64,000 nt of DNA from Microbacterium sp. 10M-3C3 (lineage in GTDB: Bacteria; Actinomycetota; Actinomycetes; Actinomycetales; Microbacteriaceae), in the NCBI RefSeq assembly GCF_003931875.1, contig NZ_CP034245.1, positions 2,418,001-2,482,000 on the forward strand, written 5' to 3'. This document shows positions 40,390 to 48,258 of this stretch, piece after piece. The translations under genes were made by a program, and so were the position numbers. Below the pieces are notes generated by a model. The model was not told the origin of the DNA and did no database searches. It worked only from the letters and a program-made list of their open reading frames with translations. The stretch's first letter is position 1, and each line of letters starts with the position of its first letter.

Positions 40390-41070
40390 ATGTCCAGTGA
40401 GCGCAAAGCGGGCTGTTCGCTCGCCGAGAGGGCGGCGGTCCATGCCGCCCTCTCCGACCCGACGCGCTTGCAAATCACTGACCTGATCGCTTTCAGCGAC
40501 CTCGCGCCGAAGGAGCTCGAGCGCATCCTCTCGGTGCCATCCAATCTGATGGCCCATCACCTCAAGATTCTCCAGAACGCGGGCCTCATCATTCGCACCC
40601 GTTCCGAAGGGGATCGACGACGCACCTACGTGCGTCTCACGCCGTCCGCCACATCTTTCCTGAACCCCGACACCCCTTTCACGACCCGGCGCGTCGTGTT
40701 CGTGTGCACCGCGAACTCCGCCCGGTCGCAGCTCGCCGAGCGCCTGTGGCGCGACGCGAGCAGCGTCCCCGCCGCCTCTGCCGGCACGGTCCTGGCGGCT
40801 GCGGTGTCACCGGGCGCGCTCGGCGTCGCCCGACGTCATGGACTGGACCTGGACAACGCGCGTCCCCGGCTCCTCGACGACGTCCGCGAAGACGGCGACC
40901 TCTACGTCACCGTGTGCGACAACGCGCACGAGACGGCACTCACGGGCGACCTGCACTGGTCGATCCCCGACCCCGTCGCCGCGGCCGAGCCCGCCGCTTT
41001 CGAAGACGCCTACACCGAACTGCACCGCCGAATCAGCCTCCTCGCCCCGCACGTCGCGGCCGCCGCCTGA
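40390..41070 (+). CDS. ArsR regulator fused to LMW-phosphatase/arsenate-reductase-like domain
   Basis: Encodes 226 residues. Residues about 10-90 form an ArsR winged helix (LSDPTRLQITDLI, then LMAHHLKILQNAGLI). Residues about 100-226 form a low-molecular-weight phosphatase fold with the P loop CTANSAR (Cys106, Arg112) and a later IPDPVA acid loop. The canonical Cys pair of arsenic sensing in helix 3 is not seen; Cys9 is the only cysteine in the ArsR part. It lies upstream of arsC and its own promoter carries a dyad. Confidence 0.85.
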   Translation: MSSERKAGCSLAERAAVHAALSDPTRLQITDLIAFSDLAPKELERILSVPSNLMAHHLKILQNAGLIIRTRSEGDRRRTYVRLTPSATSFLNPDTPFTTRRVVFVCTANSARSQLAERLWRDASSVPAASAGTVLAAAVSPGALGVARRHGLDLDNARPRLLDDVREDGDLYVTVCDNAHETALTGDLHWSIPDPVAAAEPAAFEDAYTELHRRISLLAPHVAAAA

Positions 41071-41081
41071 AACGAGAACCC

Positions 41082-41477
41082 ATGAGCCGACCCACCGTCC
41101 TCTTCGTGTGCGTGCACAACGCCGGCCGCTCCCAGATGGCCGCCGGCTACCTGCAGCACCTCGCGGGCGATCGCATCGACGTGCGCTCCGCCGGGTCGGA
41201 GCCGAAGGACCGGATCAACCCGGTCGCGATCGAGGCCATGGCGGAGGAGGGCATCGACATCGCCGCCGAAGCGCCCAAGATCCTCACCATCGACGCCGTG
41301 CGCGCGTCTGACGTCGTCATCACGATGGGATGCGGCGACGCGTGCCCGATCTTCCCCGGCAAGCGCTACGAAGACTGGCAGCTGGACGACCCCGCCGGCC
41401 AGGGCATCGAGGCCGTCCGCCGCATCCGCGACGAGATCAAGGAGAGGGTCACCCGGCTCGTCGCCGACCTGACGTGA
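41082..41477 (+). CDS. arsC: arsenate reductase, LMW-phosphatase type
   Basis: Encodes 131 residues. Reduces arsenate to arsenite. The P loop CVHNAGR (Cys10) and the resolving pair Cys84, Cys88 in MGCGDACPIF are present, with the LDDPAG acid loop; the pattern fits thioredoxin- or mycothiol-linked enzymes. It starts 11 bases after the fusion gene, so they form a unit. No arsenite efflux gene (arsB, acr3) is next to it; the following genes are transcribed toward it from the other side. Confidence 0.9.
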   Translation: MSRPTVLFVCVHNAGRSQMAAGYLQHLAGDRIDVRSAGSEPKDRINPVAIEAMAEEGIDIAAEAPKILTIDAVRASDVVITMGCGDACPIFPGKRYEDWQLDDPAGQGIEAVRRIRDEIKERVTRLVADLT

Positions 41478-41478
41478 C

Positions 41479-41507
41479 GAGGGATCGCGGTCGCACCGCG
41501 ATCCCTC
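41479..41507. terminator. hairpin between arsC and the dehydrogenase operon
   Basis: Perfect 13-base arms GAGGGATCGCGGT and ACCGCGATCCCTC with a 3-base loop CGC, two bases after the arsC stop. The same GGGATCGCGGT stem occurs at 45693 and 48410 beside the tRNA-Arg repeats. Confidence 0.75.
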
Positions 41508-41539
41508 GATCCCCCGTCGCGCGGTTGCCCCGCGTCGAC

Positions 41540-42709
41540 TCACGGCCGGAACACCGCCCGCACGCAGCCGTCGGTCTTCTGCTTGAACATGGCGTATCCG
41601 GCGGGACCGTCGTCGAGCGGCAGGACGTGGGTCGCGAGGTGCTCGGTCGCGATCTCGTCCCGGGCCATCCTGTCCAGCAGCATCGGGATGTAGCGATGAC
41701 CATGCTGCTGCGCCGACCGGAGCGTGAGGCCTTTGTTCATCACCGCCCCCAGCGGGAACTTGTCGACGAAACCGCCGAACACCCCGAGCACGAAGACGCT
41801 TCCTCCCTTGCGTGCGGCGAAGATCGCCTCCCGGACCGCGGTGGGCCGGTCGGTCTGCAGCCGGAGCTGCTGCTTCAGCTGGTCGTAGGCGAAGTCGGGA
41901 CCGTCGCGATGCGCTTCCATCCCGACCGCTTCGATGCAGACGTCGGGGCCGCGGCCGCCCGTCAGTTCGCGGAGCTCGGCGGTCACCTCGCTCGTCTCGT
42001 AGTTCATGATCTCCGCGCCGACGACATGTTCGGCCTGCGCGAGCCGTTCCTGGAAACGATCGATCACGATGACACGCTCGGCGCCGAGCAGCAGCGCTGC
42101 GCGCGCCGCCATCTGACCGACGCCGCCCGCGCCCCACACGGCGACGGTGTCCCCGGGCTTCACGCCGCCGAGGTCGGCTCCCATCCACCCGGTGGGGGCC
42201 GCATCGGAGGCGAAGAGGGCGCGTTCGTCGGTGACCCCGTCGGGGACCGGGAAGGCGCCCTGGTCGGCATAGGGCACGCGGATGAACTCGGCGTGGCTGC
42301 CGGCCCACCCACCGAGCGCGTGCGAGTAGCCGTAGCATCCGCCCGGGGCCTGACCCCACAGCATCTCGGGGATGCCCGCGTTCGGATTGCCGTTGTCGCA
42401 GAGTGAGAAGAGCTCGTTCCGGCAGTACCAGCACCGTCCGCAGCTGATGAACGAGCAGACCACGACGCGGTCGCCGATCTTGTGCGTGCGGACGTCCGAG
42501 CCGACCTCGACGATGTCTCCGATGAACTCGTGTCCGAGCACATCACCCGCTCGCATCGTCGGGACGTACCCGCCGAGGAGATGGAGGTCCGACCCGCACG
42601 TCGTACTGAGGGTCACCTTCACGATGGCGTCCTGGGCGTTGAGGATGCGGGGATCTTCGACGTTCTCGACCGACAGTTCGTTCACCCCGGTCCAGCACAG
42701 AGCTCTCAC
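41540..42709 (-). CDS. zinc-dependent alcohol dehydrogenase
   Basis: Encodes 389 residues. Catalytic zinc ligands Cys38, His60, Glu61 and structural zinc ligands Cys90, Cys93, Cys96 and Cys104 are all visible; the NAD motif GAGGVGQMA is near 196. It belongs to the medium-chain dehydrogenases; substrate unknown. Its GTG overlaps the stop of the upstream hypothetical gene (GTGA), so it is the last gene of the operon that starts with ADH2. It ends toward the arsC gene across the hairpin at 41479. Confidence 0.9.
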   Translation of the reverse strand: MRALCWTGVNELSVENVEDPRILNAQDAIVKVTLSTTCGSDLHLLGGYVPTMRAGDVLGHEFIGDIVEVGSDVRTHKIGDRVVVCSFISCGRCWYCRNELFSLCDNGNPNAGIPEMLWGQAPGGCYGYSHALGGWAGSHAEFIRVPYADQGAFPVPDGVTDERALFASDAAPTGWMGADLGGVKPGDTVAVWGAGGVGQMAARAALLLGAERVIVIDRFQERLAQAEHVVGAEIMNYETSEVTAELRELTGGRGPDVCIEAVGMEAHRDGPDFAYDQLKQQLRLQTDRPTAVREAIFAARKGGSVFVLGVFGGFVDKFPLGAVMNKGLTLRSAQQHGHRYIPMLLDRMARDEIATEHLATHVLPLDDGPAGYAMFKQKTDGCVRAVFRP

Positions 42710-43173
42710 AGCACACCTTCGCCCTTCGCATCGTCTTCTGCCTCGTCGACCGCACTTCCCAGCAGCGTGCGTGGACGCTCGCCGTGCGGTCTCGGCGTCG
42801 CGCGGAGGATCTCGCCGGTCTCGAAGATCTGCTTGGCATCGCGCAGCGCTTCCCGCAATGCCCGGTTCGGATCGTCGTCCTGCAGCTCGGCGTCTTCGCG
42901 CACCCGGGCGTGCACCTCGAAGCCCTTGTCTCCCGGAGCGGGAACGATGCGGATCTCGAGGGCCTCCGCCAGACGCGCGAGCGGTGCGGGATACCCGTCG
43001 CGCTGGAAGTCCTCCGCATCACCGAGGACGCTGACCGCTTTCCACCCTTCGGGGTGCGGTCCGTCCCCATCGGAGTCGCGTTCTTTCTTGACCAGTGAGC
43101 GCGCGACGAGACCCACGGCGAGACCGGCCACGCCGACGCCGACGGCTGCCGCCGCTTTGCCCGCCATGATCAT
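42706..43173 (-). CDS. hypothetical protein with N-terminal membrane helix
   Basis: Encodes 155 residues. The N-terminal AAAAVGVGVAGLAVGLVA (about 6-24) is a membrane helix; the rest is a soluble domain with charged residues and a repeated Asp/Glu pattern (GYPAPLARLAEALEIRIVPAPGDKG in part). GGAAAGG is 5 bases before the ATG at 43173. It overlaps ADH2 by ATGA and ADH1 by GTGA, so all three are translationally coupled. No family recognised. Confidence 0.7.
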   Translation of the reverse strand: MIMAGKAAAAVGVGVAGLAVGLVARSLVKKERDSDGDGPHPEGWKAVSVLGDAEDFQRDGYPAPLARLAEALEIRIVPAPGDKGFEVHARVREDAELQDDDPNRALREALRDAKQIFETGEILRATPRPHGERPRTLLGSAVDEAEDDAKGEGVL

Positions 43174-44321
43174 GCCGCCTTTCCTGGCTTCAGCACGATC
43201 TTGGTCCAGCCATCGTCGCGGTTGTCGAAGTGCTCGTACGCATCGGGAGCGGCATCGAGTGCCAGCTCGTGACTGACGATGAACGACGGCGACGCCTTGC
43301 CCGCCGCGATGAGGTCGCGCAGCTGCCGGTTGTACTTCTTGACGGGCGCCTGCCCCGTTCCCATGGTCTGCCCCTTGAACCAGTGCAGCCCGATGTCGAA
43401 GGCGACCTGTCCCTGCTTCGCGAGTTCGTCCGCCCCGCCCGGATCCTGGGGCACGAAGACACCCACCGTCCCGATGCGCCCGGTGAATCGCACCGACTCC
43501 ACCAGGCGGTTGAGCGTCAGATTGGGCTGCTCGTCGCCCTGCGGGTCGTGTGCTTGATACCCGACGCACTCGCAGCCGTTGTCCGCGCCCAATCCCATGG
43601 TCTGATCCAGGACCGCCTGCACCGGGTCGACCTGCGAGTCGTCGATGGCTATCGCTCCGATGGATTCGGCGAGCCGGAGGCGGTCCGGGTGCCGGTCCAC
43701 GACCATGACCTTGCTCGCCCCTCGGATCGTGGCAGACAGCGCGGCCATGAGGCCGACCGGTCCTGCACCGTAGATGACCGTCTGGTCTCCCGGCTTCACC
43801 CCCGCCATCTCGGTGGCGTGGTAGCCGGTCGGGAAGATGTCGGCGAGCATGACGTAGTCGGCCGACTTCTCCTCCGCGTCCTCGCCGAGCCGAAGGCAGT
43901 TGAAGTCTCCCCACGGCACGCGCAGCAGCTCGGCCTGGCCGCCGGCCCACGGCCCCATGTCCGCGAACCCGTAGGCCGCCCCCGCCCATTCCGGGATCGG
44001 CTGAGCGGTGAGACAGTAGTTGGTCAGCCCCCGCTCGCAGTTCTTGCAGTGACCGCACGCCACGTTGAACGGCAGGACGACGTGGTCGCCGACCTTGACC
44101 TTGTCGACGCCGTCGCCGACCTCGATCACCTCGCCCATGTTCTCGTGACCGAACCATCGACCGGTCTCGAAGCTGGTGCGCCCCTCGTACATGTGGAGGT
44201 CCGAGCCGCAGATGTTGGTCGTGGTGATACGCACGAGTACGTCCGTGGCGCGTTCTATCCGCGCATCCGGAACGTCCTTCACGGACACCTGCCGCGGTCC
44301 TTCGTAGACAACAGCTCTCAT
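43170..44321 (-). CDS. zinc alcohol dehydrogenase, formaldehyde-dehydrogenase (FdhA) type
   Basis: Encodes 383 residues. Catalytic ligands Cys38, His59, Glu60; structural ligands Cys89, Cys92, Cys95, Cys103; NAD motif GAGPVGLMAA. The NGCECVGYQAH and FIVSHELAL stretches fit glutathione-independent formaldehyde dehydrogenase-like enzymes, though the real substrate is not proven. GGAGG lies in front of ATG 44321; the longer frame upstream is really a separate small gene on the same strand (44332-44487). Confidence 0.9.
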   Translation of the reverse strand: MRAVVYEGPRQVSVKDVPDARIERATDVLVRITTTNICGSDLHMYEGRTSFETGRWFGHENMGEVIEVGDGVDKVKVGDHVVLPFNVACGHCKNCERGLTNYCLTAQPIPEWAGAAYGFADMGPWAGGQAELLRVPWGDFNCLRLGEDAEEKSADYVMLADIFPTGYHATEMAGVKPGDQTVIYGAGPVGLMAALSATIRGASKVMVVDRHPDRLRLAESIGAIAIDDSQVDPVQAVLDQTMGLGADNGCECVGYQAHDPQGDEQPNLTLNRLVESVRFTGRIGTVGVFVPQDPGGADELAKQGQVAFDIGLHWFKGQTMGTGQAPVKKYNRQLRDLIAAGKASPSFIVSHELALDAAPDAYEHFDNRDDGWTKIVLKPGKAA

Positions 44322-44331
44322 TCTCGCCTCC

Positions 44332-44487
44332 TCACGCGAGGGCCGCGCCCGTGCATGAGGCGTCGACATCCGATTCGTTGTGCTGTCCATGCCACTCCTC
44401 GGTGACCGGCTCGCACCATTGGCAGAACTGCCGATATGAGCTGCTGACCAGGAGGTCGCGAAAGGCGGGGTTGCCGTGGTAGGCCAT
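44332..44487 (-). CDS. 51-residue Cys-rich small protein upstream of FdhA-like gene
   Basis: A short open frame from ATG 44487 to TGA 44332 reads MAYHGNPAFRDLLVSSS, then FCQWCEPVTEEWHGQHNESD and ends DASCTGAALA. Cys-x-x-Cys, an HxxxH-like WHGQH and a third Cys make a small metal-binding site plausible. Third codon positions are mostly G or C, and it ends 11 bases before the FdhA-like ATG, whose ribosome site lies between them. There is no clear Shine-Dalgarno sequence of its own. Its translation or even existence is not proven. Confidence 0.5.
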   Translation of the reverse strand: MAYHGNPAFRDLLVSSSYRQFCQWCEPVTEEWHGQHNESDVDASCTGAALA

Positions 44488-44547
44488 GGCGCGACGGGGC
44501 CCGACGGCCCTGCGAACGTCGGCGTCGAACGAAAGGTGGACGATCCC

Positions 44548-45558
44548 GTGTCACACGATGCTGAACTGCAGCTGGCGGAGATCTCGGCCCGCCCGGGCCC
44601 CGTGCACCAACGCGCTCAGGCGCTGCTGGATGCGCTGCACCACCTCCTTCCGTTCGACGGCGCGTGGATGGCTCTGGCCGAACCCGGGGGCCGCGGGTAC
44701 ACGCCGCTCGCGAGCGCCGATCTCGAGGGGTCGAGCGTCCGCTCCCTGAGCGATCCGCACATGGCGCGACAGATGCGGGTCACCGGAGCGGACCGCGACC
44801 GGGCGCCCACCAGCCTCTCGGACCTGCCCTCCTCGTCGGCCGACCTGCGGGCATGGGCGGAGCACCTGCTGCCCGCAGGGTTTCGCGAAGCGCTGTCGCT
44901 CGCGCTGTTCGGGGAGGGGGGCCGGCACGTCGGCTTCCTCACGCTGCTGTTCCGGCGCGCGGATCCGCCGTCGCCGGCTCTGCGTCGACAGCTGACACGG
45001 TGGGCGCCGACGCTGGCGGCCGCCATCGACCCGGTCCGCTCGCTGGCAGCTCCCACCGCGGTGGTCCGAGGTGCCCGCGCCGGCGTCATCCTCCTCCGGG
45101 ACAACGACGTCAGCAGGGTCCCGGGGCTGCGGGACGACCCGCTGCTCCGCGCCGATTCAGAACTGGTGGGTGTCGCTCGGGACGTCATCGGCGAGGGCCG
45201 GAACTACGCGACTTTCCTGTGGCCGCGCGGAGCACGGGAGTCGCCGGACGGATACGTCCGCGCCACCGTGATGGCGGGCGAGCAGGATCTCGAGGGCGTC
45301 GCGTGCGGGATTGCGCTGCTCTCCCCCGCGCCGCGTCTGCGGGGCCTCACACACCGCGAGCTCGAGGTGTTGGGGCATGTGATCGAGGGATGCTCCAACA
45401 TGGAGATCGCCCGCGCGCTCGTCGTCTCCCCGCGCACGGTCGCCGCGCATCTCGAGCACGTCCTCGCGAAGCTGGATGCCCCCTCCCGGACGCTCGCGGC
45501 CGTGCGCGCCGAGAGGTCCGGTCTCTACATCCCCCTCCCGCCGCACCGGACGAGGTGA
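44548..45558 (+). CDS. LuxR family regulator with GAF-like sensor
   Basis: Encodes 336 residues. The N-terminal region (about 20-180) is GAF-like; the C-terminal DNA-binding domain (LTHRELEVLGHVIEGCSNME and following, about 275-335) is clear. It is divergent from the dehydrogenase operon, so it may control it. The GTG at 44548 is preceded by GGTGGA at 7 bases; the frame stays open 72 bases further up to 44476, and no firm site favours that. Confidence 0.8.
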   Translation: MSHDAELQLAEISARPGPVHQRAQALLDALHHLLPFDGAWMALAEPGGRGYTPLASADLEGSSVRSLSDPHMARQMRVTGADRDRAPTSLSDLPSSSADLRAWAEHLLPAGFREALSLALFGEGGRHVGFLTLLFRRADPPSPALRRQLTRWAPTLAAAIDPVRSLAAPTAVVRGARAGVILLRDNDVSRVPGLRDDPLLRADSELVGVARDVIGEGRNYATFLWPRGARESPDGYVRATVMAGEQDLEGVACGIALLSPAPRLRGLTHRELEVLGHVIEGCSNMEIARALVVSPRTVAAHLEHVLAKLDAPSRTLAAVRAERSGLYIPLPPHRTR

Positions 45559-45582
45559 AAAGGCACGGTGTCCCACCGGTCG

Positions 45583-45672
45583 ATGAAAGCGAGGATCTCG
45601 GCGATCGCCGGTCTCGTGGTCGCGCTGCTCGCCGGCTGGTGCCGGTCGCGATCAACCTCATCACCGGCCTGA
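45583..45672 (+). pseudogene. short hydrophobic ORF, possibly frameshifted
   Basis: ATG 45583 reads MKARISAIAGLVVALLAG and then WCRSRSTSSPA before a stop. One base back or forward the hydrophobic pattern continues as VPVAINLITGLS, so a single missing base may have broken a small membrane protein. It lies just left of the tRNA-Arg repeat and has no known relatives. Low confidence. Confidence 0.25.
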
Positions 45673-45692
45673 GCCACGGAGGTGACGGGAAA

Positions 45693-45772
45693 GGGATCGC
45701 GGTCAGACCGCGATCCCTTATCTCTACTGGTGCCCCCGACAGGAATCGAACCTGCGACCTTTGGTACCGGAA
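45693..45772 (+). repeat. left attachment-type repeat with tRNA 3' fragment
   Basis: Contains the hairpin GGGATCGCGGT-CAG-ACCGCGATCCC, four variable bases (ATCT versus GTTC on the right), and 49 bases identical to the right copy. Bases 45728-45772 equal tRNA-Arg positions 32-76, that is from the anticodon loop to CCA, on the minus strand. No 5' half is present, so this copy is not a functional tRNA. Confidence 0.85.
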
Positions 45773-45866
45773 CTCTCCCTCGTCACCAGCGATCGCGCGG
45801 GTCTGGCCGGGTATCAGCGCGATTCCGGGCTGAGCCAGATCGTGTCGCCACCCTCTGGCGAGCGCG

Positions 45867-46265
45867 TCACGGCGTGCGGTTGACCGTGTCGTCCCGGAAC
45901 GCCTGCAGCTTCCGGGTGTACGCGGGGATGTCCCCGCGGTTGGCCATCACGTCGTTGATGCGCGTCACGAACTGGTGCGCCCACATGTTGTATCGGTCGA
46001 TGATCTGGGCACGCCAGCCAGCCTCGAACGGGTACGGCTTACCGGCTTGCTCGCCGCGCTTGTTCATCGTCGCCGCAATGGCGATCATGCTCCCGGCGGT
46101 GTGCTCGAGCTGCAGCCACATCGCGACCTCAGCGCTCGCTCCGGTGAGCGCCGCGATCTCCTCCCGTAGCTCAGAGAGAGCTGTGGTGATCGCGGGTGTC
46201 TCAACAGAGTCCTCCGTCAGTTCGAGAGCACGGGCATGGTTCAGGATCGACGCCAGATCTGTCAT
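45867..46265 (-). CDS. hypothetical protein in the tRNA-Arg element
   Basis: Encodes 132 residues, MTDLASILNHARALEL onwards, mostly helical, with conserved-looking WLQLEHTAGSMIAIAATMNK and FVTRINDVMANRGDIPAY stretches. No family recognised. It lies downstream of the DUF6941-like gene and outside any terminator, at the left end of the remnant. Phage origin is inferred only from its place in the element. Confidence 0.55.
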   Translation of the reverse strand: MTDLASILNHARALELTEDSVETPAITTALSELREEIAALTGASAEVAMWLQLEHTAGSMIAIAATMNKRGEQAGKPYPFEAGWRAQIIDRYNMWAHQFVTRINDVMANRGDIPAYTRKLQAFRDDTVNRTP

Positions 46266-46341
46266 GCCCCGAACGGTAGCCCGGACCCCCGACACAGATT
46301 CCCGCGTGCGCGAGGCCGTGCGCCTCGTAAGTGTGCGTTTC

Positions 46342-46355
46342 GACCTCCCGAGGTC
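46342..46355. terminator. short hairpin after DUF6941-like gene
   Basis: GACCTC-CC-GAGGTC, 22 bases past the gene stop at 46378 in the minus direction. A short but perfect stem. Confidence 0.4.
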
Positions 46356-46377
46356 TTCTGACCCTCGCTCGGCAGAC

Positions 46378-46794
46378 TCAGACCACCTGAATGACAGCGA
46401 AGCCTGCTGCGCTAGTGACTTCGCCCACAGAGACGCGGTACTCGTAGCGATGCCCAGCCGGCAGGGGCAATCCCCCTGGGATGTTGACCGCGAAGGCCTG
46501 GAACAGAGGCGTCCCCTTCGCCAACCCTGGCGGGCGACCAACCTCGAACCCACCCTCCAACCGCAAGGCGGGTTCGCCTGATTCGTCAAAGGATACTGGC
46601 TCGCCATCCTCGTCCAGCAGTTCGAGAACGAAAGACCGACGCTCATTAGCTTCGTGCCAGTCGACCTCGAGAATGATGGCGATGCCGTGTGGCGGGAGAG
46701 GGCTGCCCACCGTGCTCCAGGCCATCCCGATAGCGCTGAGCTTGCCTCGGTCGTCGACCTGCGCGAAGTCAGCGACGAAGACGCTTACCTTCAC
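46378..46794 (-). CDS. DUF6941-like protein
   Basis: Encodes 138 residues. The opening MKVSVFVADFAQVDDRGKLS and the following beta-rich pattern with a PLFQAFAVNIPGGLPLPAGH stretch resemble DUF6941, a family of unknown function found in diverse bacteria and often near phage or toxin genes. Assignment is by recall of the pattern, not by search. Its ATG overlaps the hicB stop by ATGA, so it is the third gene of the hicA-hicB unit. Confidence 0.65.
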   Translation of the reverse strand: MKVSVFVADFAQVDDRGKLSAIGMAWSTVGSPLPPHGIAIILEVDWHEANERRSFVLELLDEDGEPVSFDESGEPALRLEGGFEVGRPPGLAKGTPLFQAFAVNIPGGLPLPAGHRYEYRVSVGEVTSAAGFAVIQVV

Positions 46795-47105
46795 GCCAGC
46801 GCCAGCGGTGCATTCGTGCGCGGGCGTGCTGCCGGGCGCTTCTGCGGCACGTACCCGAACTGCTCCGTGAAGCTCGAAATGAGAGCCTGGCCACTCGAGG
46901 ACGCGTCAGCCCACGGCTTCCACCCCTCGATCGAGGTTTCGACGATCGCGTGAGGCGCGTCGTCGAGCTCGAACGCGACGCCTTCCCGGATGTTCACACG
47001 GAGGTCATCGATCGAGTCGCCGGCAGCGTAGAAGCCGGGCAGGCTGGGTGAATCAGCCCACCAGGAATCGTCTTCCCGATGAATCGTCATGATGATCTGA
47101 CGCAT
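46791..47105 (-). CDS. hicB: HicB-type antitoxin
   Basis: Encodes 104 residues. The HicB fold pattern reads IIMTIHREDDSWWADSPSLPGFYAAGDSIDDL in the first 35 residues (a partial RNase-H-like fold, abbreviated as SWWADSPSLPGF and AAGDSIDDL). The C-terminal tail lacks an evident helix-turn-helix. It follows hicA by 4 bases, the usual toxin-then-antitoxin order of hicAB, and would neutralise HicA by binding. Confidence 0.75.
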   Translation of the reverse strand: MRQIIMTIHREDDSWWADSPSLPGFYAAGDSIDDLRVNIREGVAFELDDAPHAIVETSIEGWKPWADASSSGQALISSFTEQFGYVPQKRPAARPRTNAPLALA

Positions 47106-47109
47106 GTGG

Positions 47110-47352
47110 TCACCCTATCCCAAGCAATTCTGCGGCTTCCTCAGCCGACAGGCCGACCTCTTTGGTGAGGATTGTACGCACAAGACCTGGCGCAATCTCT
47201 ACCCCATCGTGGAACGCAAAGGTGAGGTTCGGAAACCCCCTATCGCTCCGTAGCTTCTTGTGTGAGCCCTTCTGAGCGTGCACGCGGTAGCCAAACTCCC
47301 GCTCCAGAAGGCGCTGAAGATCCTGCGCCCTCATCGATGGGAACGTCGGCAT
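47110..47352 (-). CDS. hicA: HicA-type mRNA interferase toxin
   Basis: Encodes 80 residues with the dsRBD-like HicA fold. The catalytic histidine is His31 in KGSHKKLRS, followed by the strand ILTKEVGLSAEEAAELLG typical of the family. HicA cleaves mRNA or blocks translation and is inhibited by HicB. I chose ATG 47352 (MPTFPSM) over an upstream in-frame ATG at 47400, which falls inside a hairpin. The pair probably helped the element persist. Confidence 0.8.
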   Translation of the reverse strand: MPTFPSMRAQDLQRLLEREFGYRVHAQKGSHKKLRSDRGFPNLTFAFHDGVEIAPGLVRTILTKEVGLSAEEAAELLGIG

Positions 47353-47381
47353 GCGTGCGATTGTTCCACAACGACGAAACA

Positions 47382-47415
47382 GCCCCCGACCGCAGCCCAA
47401 GATGCAGTCGGGGGC
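47382..47415. terminator. hairpin between phage gene remnant and hicA
   Basis: Arms GCCCCCGAC (47382-47390) and GTCGGGGGC (47407-47415) with a 16-base loop, extended outside by partly paired ACAACGACG and CGTCGTGTTG. It follows the stop at 47432 of the minus-strand remnant and marks the end of that transcript. Confidence 0.6.
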
Positions 47416-47431
47416 CGTCGTGTTGGAGGGG

Positions 47432-47756
47432 TCAGGTGTCTCGCGACTCTGCGTTGACCGCTTCCCACACCTCGATCACGACACGAGTCCGCATGATGAA
47501 GTCCCCGATGGGGGTGATCGGCTCCATACAATCGGGCACGGGCGTCTGCGCGACCGTGACCTTGGCCGCGATGTCAGCTGCGTTCCCCGCGATCTCCGTC
47601 GCGTGCCCCGCCGAACCGGTTTCCGACGAGCATCCGCCGCACCTCATCCGCGGGTGCCGCACCGGGCGTGAGGATCAGCACAGCGAGCGCTCGAGCCTCG
47701 CCCTCGGCCTCGGCAGCTTCCTCGTCGACCATGAACAGATCGTCATCCGTGCTCAC
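47432..47756 (-). pseudogene. frameshifted small phage-like gene
   Basis: The first frame from ATG 47756 reads MSTDDDLFMVDEEAAEAEGE and RRMLVGNRFGG, and then goes wrong. Dropping one G from the GGGG run at about 47617-47620 makes it continue as HATEIAGNAADIAAKV and end NAESRDT at 47432, just before a terminator. Together that is a coherent protein of about 107 residues. No family recognised. The shift could be a real mutation or a sequencing error. Confidence 0.5.
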
Positions 47757-47777
47757 GGGCGCGACACTTCCTCGCGC

Positions 47778-48257
47778 CTAGCGGGCCTGCCCGGCCTCGT
47801 GGGTAAAGACGAGGGAGCTCGCCTGTGCCTGCACGTACGCATCAAACCGCTCACCTCCGACAACGAGCGACAACCGATCGCCGGCAGCCAGACCGTTCTC
47901 CTGCTGAACGATAACTTGCGGCGCCGAGGCCCTCGACATGTACTGCAGTTCGCGGTCGACGTACCCACCGCCCGCGAACCCACGAAGCGGAGGCATCACT
48001 CCGCCCTCGTTCATGTACTCCAGCCAGGCCCTGTTACGCGGCTCGGCGACCACACGCCACCGCGTAACGAACTCGCCAGTCCCCAGGGCGTAGACGACGT
48101 TGTCGCGCTCCGACGGGGCGCCCGGGATGATCCCAACGCCAGCCCGACTGGCACCTGTCCACTCCGCCGACCCCCGCACGGGTACAGTGATCGTCTTGCC
48201 GTCGAACGTCGTGATGAAGCGGCGCAGCGTCGCCTCCGCGCCCGCCGTGTCCGCCAC
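47778..48257 (-). pseudogene. tape-measure-like C-terminal fragment
   Basis: The frame of 159 residues reads GFAGGGYVDRELQYMS, followed by RASAPQVIVQQENGLAAGDR, a pattern I recognise from the C termini of phage tail tape-measure proteins, with the upstream DGKTITVPVRGSAEW stretch also typical. No real start codon context is present (it begins at a GTG fragment), and such proteins are normally over 1000 residues, so this is a truncated remnant. The assignment rests on pattern recall. Confidence 0.55.
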
Positions 48258-48258
48258 G

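Noticed and set aside
45728..45772. A second tRNA-Arg gene
   Set aside because: Only positions 32-76 are present, without 5' half or acceptor pairing, so it is a displaced fragment.
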